A stretch of 26,814 bases of DNA from Verrucomicrobiales bacterium (GTDB lineage Bacteria > Verrucomicrobiota > Verrucomicrobiae > Limisphaerales > UBA1100). Below the pieces are notes generated by a model, which saw only the letters and a program-made list of their open reading frames with translations, searched no databases and was not told the origin of the DNA. Location: the NCBI GenBank assembly GCA_002721895.1, contig PBLV01000026.1:1-26814 (forward strand). Direction: 5' to 3'. Position numbers and translations under genes: made by a program. Positions 1-7,261 of the stretch are shown piece after piece; position 1 is the stretch's first letter, and each line of letters begins with the position of its first letter.

Positions 1-507
1 TACGTACGGAAAAAAATTCGCGCCATTCCCCACGCCCTTCACCTCGCTGCCAGTATTCCAGCCAAAGCCGTGATCCGTCGGCCGCAATTCAAACTCCGCC
101 TCGTGATGTTTGTAGCCTGTGAGATGCCACTTGCCCACCATGCCGGTGGTGTACTCGTGTTTGCTGAGAATTTCCGGCAATGTCACATGGCTCACCGACA
201 GGCCGTTGGAGGAATTGGGGCGGAGATAATCGGTGATGCCCACGCGCGCCGGATGCTGCCCCGTGAGCAGCGCCGCACGATACGGCGAGCACACCGGCGC
301 CGCCGCATACGCATGCGTGAACCGCACGCCCTCCTTCGCCAAGCGATCCAGATTCGGCGTCTCGTTAAACTTGTTTCCGTAACACCCCAGCTCCGCCCAA
401 CCAAGATCGTCCGCCAACACAAACACAATATTCGGCCGCCGAATCTGCGCCGAGGCATCAAACGCCAAACCGCCCAATAAAATAATTAAAAAACAAATCC
501 TGTTCAT
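1..507 (-). CDS. Sulfatase, N-terminal part (cut by left window edge)
   Basis: The first 169 residues of an exported sulfatase of the arylsulfatase/alkaline-phosphatase superfamily; the rest lies beyond position 1. A hydrophobic signal peptide (about residues 1-20, ending ASA) is followed by the metal-binding start RPNIVFVLADD (Asp33/Asp34) and the sulfatase signature around Cys73, read as C-S-P-Y-R-A-A-L-L-T-G. Cys73 is the residue expected to become formylglycine. Tyr76 sits where Ser, Thr or Ala is usual, but the C-x-P-x-R core needed for maturation is intact. The GKWHL motif (about residue 126) is typical of the family. ATG at 507 follows AAGGA and AGG sequences and begins only 4 nt after the stop of the upstream SGNH gene, so it is probably the last visible gene of the long operon. 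The sulfated substrate cannot be inferred from this part alone. Confidence 0.93.
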   Translation of the reverse strand, partial: MNRICFLIILLGGLAFDASAQIRRPNIVFVLADDLGWAELGCYGNKFNETPNLDRLAKEGVRFTHAYAAAPVCSPYRAALLTGQHPARVGITDYLRPNSSNGLSVSHVTLPEILSKHEYTTGMVGKWHLTGYKHHEAEFELRPTDHGFGWNTGSEVKGVGNGANFFPYV

Positions 508-511
508 CCTG

Positions 512-1597
512 CTAATCCTTGTTCAACCCCAAAGCCTTGCGCAGCACTGGTTCAAAGGCTTCAGCCTGCCGAATGAAACCGAGATCATTCGGATGCGAAG
601 CATCCGTCGTGCCTTCCCCGTCGTCTCCCAGTAACGTATCGCCTCCCAGACAGTACAGCCGTTTCACGTCTGCCGACTTGAGCTGTTCGTAGGCCTTGCG
701 CAACGCCGCATGATTGTCGTCGTGAAACTTTTCTTTCGTCGGTGTCAACCAGCTGTTGGCAAATCTTCGATCTTCCACCAACAAAATTGGCGTGTCCGGC
801 CGCGCCTTACGCAGCAGTTTAACCAAAGGCACGCAGCGCTCGGTGACCATCGCCGCGTTCATGTTGGGCAGACAATCAATCACGTAACACGCCGCATCCA
901 CTTCCGCCATCAACTTGCCCACCGCTTCATGCATGCGCCCATTACCGGAGAAGCCGATGTTTATCACCGGCCGATCCAGCCTCCGGCCCAAAATCGCCGG
1001 ATGAGTGATGCCCGGCCGCGAGGCGCACGCACCGTGAGTGATGGACGTTCCGTAAAACACAATCGGTTTTGCCTTGCGCGGCGCCAGCCCTTCAAACTTC
1101 GCCCCCGCCGGCACTCCGATGGACAGCGACTCCGTGCCGTTGTACAGCGGCAGATACACCGCGTACTCGCGCAAGACCGGTGTAATGCCGCGCAACAGCG
1201 CCGCCTGCATATCCTGCTTACCTGGCCGTGTGGCCGCCGCCCATCGCCAACGCCCTTTGGCGTCTCGCGCGTAAAGGTCCAATCCGCTCACCCCGCTCGG
1301 CGGCATGTGCGGCATGCCCAGTCGCGCGCTCATCAATTTCCACTGCGCATGAATCTCCGTGGCGTCCGTCTTGAACCGTACCATCATCCCCGCGCTATGC
1401 CGGCTGAGGCCCCACACCGCCTTGGTCACCGTCTCCTCGGCCTTGGCCGGAAACCGGTCAAACCAGCGCGCCCGATCCTGATCCTCCCAACCGCGCCCTT
1501 CCACGCCCCATTGAGTGACATCATGCCACTCGATTTTTTCCTGCGCACCAGCGTGAATACCTCCAATGCCGATTAGACAAGCTAAAGCAAGTTTCAT
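512..1597 (-). CDS. Exported SGNH/GDSL esterase with GxDLY N-terminal domain
   Basis: A 361-residue secreted esterase. A signal peptide covers about residues 1-18. Residues 20-175 look like the GxDLY accessory domain (SGNH_hydro N-terminal family), with the name-giving motif at 105-109 (GLDLY). Residues 176-355 are a SGNH hydrolase domain: block I FYGTSITHG with nucleophile Ser185, block II around Gly218-Asn219, block III Asn245 (reading CLPNMN) and block V Asp332-x-x-His335. The four catalytic or oxyanion residues of the family are therefore present. Relatives are carbohydrate acyl esterases, so removal of acetyl groups from a glycan is the likely role, although the substrate is not shown. 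It lies 14 nt after the sulfatase stop (1612) and 4 nt before the next sulfatase, inside the operon. Confidence 0.88.
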   Translation of the reverse strand: MKLALACLIGIGGIHAGAQEKIEWHDVTQWGVEGRGWEDQDRARWFDRFPAKAEETVTKAVWGLSRHSAGMMVRFKTDATEIHAQWKLMSARLGMPHMPPSGVSGLDLYARDAKGRWRWAAATRPGKQDMQAALLRGITPVLREYAVYLPLYNGTESLSIGVPAGAKFEGLAPRKAKPIVFYGTSITHGACASRPGITHPAILGRRLDRPVINIGFSGNGRMHEAVGKLMAEVDAACYVIDCLPNMNAAMVTERCVPLVKLLRKARPDTPILLVEDRRFANSWLTPTKEKFHDDNHAALRKAYEQLKSADVKRLYCLGGDTLLGDDGEGTTDASHPNDLGFIRQAEAFEPVLRKALGLNKD

Positions 1598-1611
1598 GAG
1601 TTGAAATCGTT

Positions 1612-3012
1612 TTAGTTTTTAAACCAAGGTACACGGGCGTTCTTGGTGATCTCGGCGTCCAGCGTTTCCATGCGGGCGCGGAGGTCTTTGACGATCGCGG
1701 GCTTGGCTTCGGCGAGGTTGTTTTTTTCGCCGAGATCCTTGGAGAGATCGAAGAGGAAGACCTGCGGCGGACGGTTGTTGGGATTGCGGCGGGGCTTCTT
1801 GATGAGCAGTTTCCATTTTTCGCTCCGGATTCCTTCCAGATCACCGCGCGAGGTGTAGTGCAGAAATTCCGAGCGCGGGGAAACGGCTGCTGTGCCCTTC
1901 CATAGACCGGTGACATCCACGCCATCAATTTTGCGGCCCTTGGGCAGGGCTTTGCCGGTGATCGCGGCGATGGTGGGGAGGAGGTCAATCGTGCCGGTGA
2001 GTTCATCACAAACCGTACCGGCAGGGATGCCGGGGCCGCGCATCACGCAAGGCACGCGTTGGCCGCCCTCGAAGGTGGTGCCTTTGCCGTCGCGCAACGG
2101 GCCGGCCGAGCCGCCGTGGTGGCGGAAGGGCAGCCACGGGCCATTGTCTGTGGTGTAAATGACGTAGGTGTTGTCGGCGAGTTTGAGGTCATCAATCGTC
2201 TTGAGCAGTCGCCCAACCTCGGTGTCGATGTGCTCGATGGTGTTGATGTATGCCCGCTTGGGGTCGGGATCGCGCACATCGTCCGGCACATAGAGAGGGA
2301 TGTGCGGCATGGAGTGCGGGATGTACACAAAGAACGGCTTGTCCTTATTGGCCTTGATGAAGTCTATGGACTTTTGTGTGCAACGGCGTGTGATGGTGCG
2401 CTGGTCGACCGGCAGCTCGACGATCTTCTCATCCTCAAACAGCGGCGTCTTCCACTTGGTAAGCGTGGACTCTGGGTCGGCCCAGAGAATGTCCATCCCC
2501 TGCCAGCCACCGCGCGGCTTGCCCTTGTTGTCAGGGTGATTCATGTCGTTGGAGTACGGGATGCCGAAGTAGGTATCAAAACCGTTGGACGTCGGCAGCG
2601 TTTCCTTGTGATGGCCGAGATGCCATTTGCCGAAACAGGCGGTGGCGTAGCCCTGCCCCTTCAGGTGATCGGCGATGGTGTGTTCCTTAGCATTCAGCCC
2701 CTTGGTTGAGGCGGGAAACAACACGTGCTGATGCATACCCACGCGCTTGGGATAACAACCCGTCAACAACGCCGCACGCGACGGCGTGCACACCGGCGAT
2801 GCCACCATGAAGCTCGTGAACTTCCGTCCTTCCTTCGCAATGCGATCGATGTTTGGTGTCTTGATCGTCTTCGAACCGAAACAGCTCAGGTCGCCGTACC
2901 CCTGATCATCGGTGAAGATGATCACAAAGTTCGGCTTGGCGGCGGACACCGTTTCAACGGCGAAAAAAAGAACGGCCAGCAATCCGGCCAAGGCAATACG
3001 TGTGTGTTTCAT
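1612..3012 (-). CDS. Exported sulfatase (arylsulfatase A-like)
   Basis: A complete 466-residue sulfatase. I chose ATG at 3012 because it places a good Sec signal peptide (residues 1-24, ending VSA) directly before the conserved KPNFVIIFTDDQGYGD start; the frame is open 30 codons further upstream, but those residues are not signal-like. Asp35/Asp36 are metal ligands and Cys75 in C-T-P-S-R-A-A-L-L-T-G is the formylglycine precursor in fully canonical context. GKWHLGH and the later YTTDNGPW (Asp-Asn metal ligands) complete the active site. The closest general type is the arylsulfatase A group used by marine bacteria on sulfated algal polysaccharides. It follows the LamG/sialidase-like gene after a 58-nt gap. 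Confidence 0.95.
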   Translation of the reverse strand: MKHTRIALAGLLAVLFFAVETVSAAKPNFVIIFTDDQGYGDLSCFGSKTIKTPNIDRIAKEGRKFTSFMVASPVCTPSRAALLTGCYPKRVGMHQHVLFPASTKGLNAKEHTIADHLKGQGYATACFGKWHLGHHKETLPTSNGFDTYFGIPYSNDMNHPDNKGKPRGGWQGMDILWADPESTLTKWKTPLFEDEKIVELPVDQRTITRRCTQKSIDFIKANKDKPFFVYIPHSMPHIPLYVPDDVRDPDPKRAYINTIEHIDTEVGRLLKTIDDLKLADNTYVIYTTDNGPWLPFRHHGGSAGPLRDGKGTTFEGGQRVPCVMRGPGIPAGTVCDELTGTIDLLPTIAAITGKALPKGRKIDGVDVTGLWKGTAAVSPRSEFLHYTSRGDLEGIRSEKWKLLIKKPRRNPNNRPPQVFLFDLSKDLGEKNNLAEAKPAIVKDLRARMETLDAEITKNARVPWFKN

Positions 3013-3070
3013 AAGTACAATATTGGAAAAGCGAGCATGAAAACATTCGCACTCAGATTCAACGGTGAAA

Positions 3071-4825
3071 TTAAGGGTGAGCCAGAGACGCCAGCGGCAC
3101 AACGGTCAAACCGCAGTCTTCTTTGCCGATGGAATAAGCCACGTAAAGTTTGCCTTCATGCTCGTGGGCGTAAGGATAGCTCCATTGCTTGCCCTTGGCG
3201 TGGCCGGGAAAACGCGGAGGCCCTGATTTTCCGTGGCGGAGGCGCCACATGTGACTGAGGGTTTTCGCGCCGGGCTTGCCCACGGAAATACAGAGGGTGT
3301 CGCGGTTGCGGTAATTGGAGACGAGGTACAGCTGGTTCGTGCTCAACCGGCCGAGATAGGCCTTGGCCCGAGGCATGGGGAGATTGCTTGGGCGGGCCTT
3401 GGCCCAGGTCTTGCCGTGATCGTCACTGGTGGAAACCCACGCCACGCCGGCACCGCCGCGGATGACGGCCAACACATGCGCGCCATCGGCCCATACAGTC
3501 GTCTCGGCAAAACTGGGCTTGAGCTGTGGCGGAAATGGAATCAGCACGGAATCCCATTTCGTGAAATCATCCCCCCGACTCATCGCCACTACAGGATAAC
3601 CATCTTTATCCTGCCCACCGGTGATATAACTGCCATTACCCATGCGCACGGGTTCATCATATGGCCAACAATTCCGCATCACGATACCGCGCGATTTCCA
3701 TTGGTTCGCCTTTTCATCCAGCACAAAGGCCTCGCCGCGCAGACCCCGAAAACGACGCCCATTCGGTTCGCCCGTACCGAACCGCGAGCAAATCGTCCAT
3801 AACTCATCCCGGTGCCGGAACAATACGCCGTGGCTGTGCCGGTCCGCACCTTTGAACCCGGGACCGACGACCTCTAAAGGTTCCCATGTCTTGCCGCCAT
3901 CTCTGGAGCGTCGTCCCTGCAGGGTTTCGTGCGGACCATTTTCATTGGTGGGACTGTTCGCCCAATTAGCATACAGCACGCCCCGGTGAATCACGATGGC
4001 GGCGCCATGCAAAAATTTGTAGCCGTCCTCCGCCGGGCGATGAATCGTGCTGTGCTGGATGCCGGCAGCAAACGGAATGCGCTCCGGGTCCGCCGGCAGT
4101 TCCGGCCCGTTCCAAAGAGAAAACACTTCGCCACCCAGCGGCAGATGCTTGGGCAACCTATGCGTGGCTTTCACCGGGCGATATCGAGCGGACATCTCTG
4201 TTTCATTGAGCGGTGAATCCCACAAACGAATCTCATCCAGTGCGCCAAACAGGTTCTGCCAGATTTGGCCGCCATCGTTAACCCCTCCAAAAGTGAGCGA
4301 CGCCGCTGTCTGCGGCAACGGATGCTTCATGGCGCCCACTCCCTCACGTTTGCCATTGATCCACAACTCGGCACGCTGCGGGGTCACCACCACCCCGACC
4401 TGATGCCAATGGCCCGGTTTGGGCCGGGTTTCGGCGGTCACGGTTTGCCAACCGCCCTGCCTCAGGTAAAGCCGGAACCGGCCGTCCTTGTCGATCATCA
4501 CTCCCCATTCGCGTTGATTTCGCGAATACACATTCTTGGCCACGATCATCTGCTGGCCGGCATTCAAGGTGTACGGGTTCACCCAAGCCACCAATGTAAA
4601 CCCCTTGCCGCCGTGCCCGAGCTTGGCCGACTCCTTCACCTCCAACACCGCCACCCCATCCAGTGCCAGTGAACCTCCCTCCACTCCTTTCGCACTTTGC
4701 ACGACACCGCCCTTAATGGCGAACGTCGGATCCTTCGGTGATTCCAGCTTCCAATGCTGGGCGGCCTGAAGGGACCCAAAAAACAACATCCAAACGGATG
4801 CGGTTAAAAAACTAATGGGATTCAT
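3071..4825 (-). CDS. Exported LamG-like plus sialidase-like (BNR) protein
   Basis: A 584-residue two-domain protein. A signal peptide (about 1-21) is followed by a concanavalin-A-like LamG domain (about 48-215, with typical FTLVAWVNP, WHQVGVVV, LWINGK and ALDEIRLWD strands). Residues 250-580 form a sialidase-like beta-propeller with two clear Asp boxes, S-x-D-x-G-x-x-W at 307-314 and again at 467-474. An R-I-P triplet at 249-251 resembles the sialidase (F/Y)RIP motif but lacks the aromatic residue, so true neuraminidase activity is uncertain. Such proteins are usually annotated exo-alpha-sialidase, and other glycosidase or glycan-binding roles are possible. Its ATG overlaps the stop of the upstream DUF457 gene by one base (TAATG at 4823-4827), which suggests translational coupling. 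Confidence 0.82.
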   Translation of the reverse strand: MNPISFLTASVWMLFFGSLQAAQHWKLESPKDPTFAIKGGVVQSAKGVEGGSLALDGVAVLEVKESAKLGHGGKGFTLVAWVNPYTLNAGQQMIVAKNVYSRNQREWGVMIDKDGRFRLYLRQGGWQTVTAETRPKPGHWHQVGVVVTPQRAELWINGKREGVGAMKHPLPQTAASLTFGGVNDGGQIWQNLFGALDEIRLWDSPLNETEMSARYRPVKATHRLPKHLPLGGEVFSLWNGPELPADPERIPFAAGIQHSTIHRPAEDGYKFLHGAAIVIHRGVLYANWANSPTNENGPHETLQGRRSRDGGKTWEPLEVVGPGFKGADRHSHGVLFRHRDELWTICSRFGTGEPNGRRFRGLRGEAFVLDEKANQWKSRGIVMRNCWPYDEPVRMGNGSYITGGQDKDGYPVVAMSRGDDFTKWDSVLIPFPPQLKPSFAETTVWADGAHVLAVIRGGAGVAWVSTSDDHGKTWAKARPSNLPMPRAKAYLGRLSTNQLYLVSNYRNRDTLCISVGKPGAKTLSHMWRLRHGKSGPPRFPGHAKGKQWSYPYAHEHEGKLYVAYSIGKEDCGLTVVPLASLAHP

Positions 4826-5811
4826 TACTGTCTGGGTAAACTCTCTCGCCGAAAAAGCATTTGATAAAATCGATTGAGATCCGCCTTGTTGGCTTCGCGG
4901 TATTTCACAAAGCGTACCGGCTCGTCGGGTTGGGCGCGATTTATTTTAATTCCCCACAACGGTACTGTCGAGGTGGGCAGCATGCCGTAGCGGATATCGC
5001 CGATCACGTCGGCCGCCTCGGGGTGTCGGCACAGAAAGCCGTTGGACAACCGGTCGAACCGGGCGACATCGCGGTTGGTTTGGGTGGATGTGTATGCGTC
5101 CACTTTGCCGCCGGGATAGACCTTCGGTGCAAACCCGGGAATCACATGGATCGCGTCCACATGATAATCGCCATCGTGCAGATACACCGAGCGATGCAGA
5201 AACACGTTGCCGATGCTGGGCTTCACCACCTGACGTTCCGCCCCGTGTTCGCGTTGCGCGATGAGCGCGTGCTGGGCCGATTGCGCCCCGCGATGTTGGG
5301 CAAAGGCAAATAGCAGATAGCACGCACAGAACATCATCGCCACGCGCGGAAACCAAACGCGACTGCGCCACGCGCCCCAAACGGTCAGCACCAAAAGCGG
5401 CAGGCTGAACAGCGGATCGATGATGGACACGAGATTCCACGAAACCCGATCCAACGCAAATGGCCACCACAAATGCGTGCCGTAACTAGTGCAGGCATCC
5501 AGCAATCCGTGCGTGGCGTACCCCAAAAGACAGGCCATCCAAATTTCACGGAAATCAAACCGCCGTCGGGACACCAGCCAGATCAGCAACGCCACGATGG
5601 ATGCGCCCACCGGAATAAACGCCAGCGAATGCGAGAAGTGCCGGTGATAATCGAGGTTTAACAGCGGATCCGCTGAGGAGCTAATCAGCGCATCCAAGTC
5701 CGGCGCCATCCCGGCGACAGCCCCGTAGAATGCTACCCGATACTGAGCCTTCGGCCGACAAAATGATTGGGCAACTGCCGAACCCACGAGGCCTTGGGTC
5801 AGCAAATCCAT
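4825..5811 (-). CDS. Membrane-bound metal-dependent hydrolase, YdjM/DUF457 family
   Basis: A 328-residue integral membrane protein of the YdjM family (PF04307). About four or five hydrophobic segments lie in the first 175 residues (near 26-46, 62-80, 92-108, 125-147 and 155-172). They are followed by a soluble C-terminal half rich in charged and aromatic residues (175-328). The putative metal ligands are visible: PDLD (Asp38, Asp40), His56/His58/His61, and ATHGLLDACTSYGTH with His101, Asp105 and His113. The family is annotated as membrane metal hydrolase, but its physiological substrate is not established. It sits in the operon 28 nt after a DUF1552 gene and is coupled by a TAATG overlap to the LamG/sialidase-like gene. 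It is the only obvious inner-membrane protein of the locus. Confidence 0.85.
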   Translation of the reverse strand: MDLLTQGLVGSAVAQSFCRPKAQYRVAFYGAVAGMAPDLDALISSSADPLLNLDYHRHFSHSLAFIPVGASIVALLIWLVSRRRFDFREIWMACLLGYATHGLLDACTSYGTHLWWPFALDRVSWNLVSIIDPLFSLPLLVLTVWGAWRSRVWFPRVAMMFCACYLLFAFAQHRGAQSAQHALIAQREHGAERQVVKPSIGNVFLHRSVYLHDGDYHVDAIHVIPGFAPKVYPGGKVDAYTSTQTNRDVARFDRLSNGFLCRHPEAADVIGDIRYGMLPTSTVPLWGIKINRAQPDEPVRFVKYREANKADLNRFYQMLFRRESLPRQ

Positions 5812-5839
5812 CGCCGTTAATCAACCCGATGGCATTGCC

Positions 5840-7243
5840 CTACACCTCGGCCAGTGTCTCCGTGCTACCGGCGAAGCTCTTGGTTTCGACGCCGAGCTTG
5901 TGGAGCATGGTGAGGTAAAGGTGGGCGGTGGGCAGTTCGCTGAAGTTCATTTCGCCGCGCCAACCGGCGTCGGTGTCGATGCCCGCAGTGGCTTGGTGTT
6001 TCTGGTTACCCTGCCCGTACTTGAGGTATTGGCCGTGCTTGAAGCCGAGCTTGCGACCGCCGATGAGCAGCAGCGGATAGTTGCGCGACAGGTGGAATGC
6101 GCTGGATGCCGAGCCGAACAGGAGTGCGGTGTGATCGAGCATATTGCCCTCACCGCCGGGCTCAGGCGTGGCCTTGAGTCGGCTGGCAAAGCGGCCGAGT
6201 TCCTCGTTGATGAAACGGCAGTAAACGCCGAAGTTCTTGTAGCCACCAGGCTTCTTCACCTCATGCGTCAGCCAGTGCGCAGCCTTGAAGCCCACGGCGC
6301 GCGCGAGGTAATCACTGACGCCCACGCCGTTCTCACGGCCGAGTTGGTAGGTGGCCACGCGCGTGGTGTCGGTCTTGAACGCGAGATAAATCAGCTCGTA
6401 CATGGTGCGCAGGAAATTGCGTGGATCCTCGGGCGTGACATCGAGCTTGAGATGGTCGGTGTCCACCTTGGGCAACGGAATGTTCAACCAACGCTTGGCC
6501 TTGGCAACGCGCACCTCAGTGTCGCGCACGGACTGCAGATACTCGGCGAGCGTCTCCTGATCGCGCTTGGAAAGCGAGCGGTTGAGCGACCGCGCGTCCT
6601 CCAGCAAATCATCCAGCGCACTTTGGCTCAGGGCGAGACGACGCGCGGCGTCCGGGCCGCTCTTTACAAAGAGCATGTCAAAAATGCGCTTGGGCTTGTG
6701 CTCGGCGGGGATGGGCCGGCCCTGGGCGTTGTACGAAAGCGTGTGGGCGCCGCGCGGCGAGCCAGTGCCGCCGTCGGTGGACATCACCAGCGAGGCGTGG
6801 CGAGTGTGTTCACCGGTGTGCGCGGCAAACACCTGATCGAGCGATATGCTGTTGTGATAATCGCCATCGGCGCCGGTGTCCGCCGCAGTGATAAACTGGT
6901 CGGCATTGGCGTGGCCATGCACGCGCCGCAGCGCGGGATTCGACAGGCCGGAAAACACGGTCAACTCATCGCGCAACGGCGCGAGCGTTTCCATGCACTT
7001 GGTGAGCTTGAAATCCTTGCGGCCACCGTGCGGGAACCAGCTCCAGTCCTTGAAGGCGGGATCCTTCTCCAGCGGCATCGGCACACCGTCGGGCAGATAA
7101 AAACAGGCCAGGCGTTTGCGCTGCTTGGGCTTGCTGGCGGCGCGCGCCACGGGCGCGAAAGATTCCAGCCACGGCAACGCCAGTGCCACACCGGCGCCGC
7201 GCAGGAATTTCCGTCGATCGAGGGAAGATAAATTCATGTTCAT
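5840..7243 (-). CDS. DUF1552 (HXXSHH-family) protein, Tat-exported, tandem copy 1
   Basis: A 467-residue protein of the DUF1552 family (PF07586), which has no established reaction. The N-terminus is a twin-arginine signal (Arg10-Arg11-K-F-L-R-G, then a hydrophobic stretch to about residue 36), so it should be exported folded, often a sign of a cofactor. Conserved blocks include RVHGHANADQF (107-117), SISLDQ (132-137) and SKRDQETL (about 225). The family's name motif is degenerate here: His323-W-L-Thr326-His327-Glu instead of H-x-x-S-H-H. The C-terminal part (LLFGSAS, then LLLIGGRKLGFKHGQYL) resembles DUF1501 and other alkaline-phosphatase-like proteins, which is my inference. ATG at 7243 is supported by AAGGAG seven nt upstream. 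It follows the DUF1592 partner by 18 nt. Confidence 0.9.
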   Translation of the reverse strand: MNMNLSSLDRRKFLRGAGVALALPWLESFAPVARAASKPKQRKRLACFYLPDGVPMPLEKDPAFKDWSWFPHGGRKDFKLTKCMETLAPLRDELTVFSGLSNPALRRVHGHANADQFITAADTGADGDYHNSISLDQVFAAHTGEHTRHASLVMSTDGGTGSPRGAHTLSYNAQGRPIPAEHKPKRIFDMLFVKSGPDAARRLALSQSALDDLLEDARSLNRSLSKRDQETLAEYLQSVRDTEVRVAKAKRWLNIPLPKVDTDHLKLDVTPEDPRNFLRTMYELIYLAFKTDTTRVATYQLGRENGVGVSDYLARAVGFKAAHWLTHEVKKPGGYKNFGVYCRFINEELGRFASRLKATPEPGGEGNMLDHTALLFGSASSAFHLSRNYPLLLIGGRKLGFKHGQYLKYGQGNQKHQATAGIDTDAGWRGEMNFSELPTAHLYLTMLHKLGVETKSFAGSTETLAEV

Positions 7244-7250
7244 GGCTTTG

Positions 7251-7256
7251 CTCCTT
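7251..7256 (-). promoter_or_regulatory. Shine-Dalgarno site of the DUF1552 gene (copy 1)
   Basis: AAGGAG on the minus strand lies seven nt before ATG at 7243. It selects that ATG over the second in-frame ATG two codons later. It is one of the clearest ribosome binding sites in the window; most neighbouring genes lack a strong one. Confidence 0.7.
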
Positions 7257-7261
7257 CGCAG

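Noticed and set aside
3013..3102. Start of the sulfatase at 3102 and a promoter in the gap before it
   Set aside because: The extra 30 residues precede a complete signal peptide. A TATTGT four nt before ATG 3012 has no acceptable -35 at 17-18 nt, so I do not call a promoter.
3071..4825. Confident call of a neuraminidase
   Set aside because: Two Asp boxes and a beta-propeller pattern are present, but the aromatic residue of the (F/Y)RIP motif is missing and the catalytic residues could not be placed, so sialidase-like is as far as the sequence supports.
5900..7231. 443-codon open frame on the plus strand
   Set aside because: It is the antisense shadow of the DUF1552 gene at 5840-7243, has no signal, motif or promoter, and starts within the 3' end of a well-supported gene.
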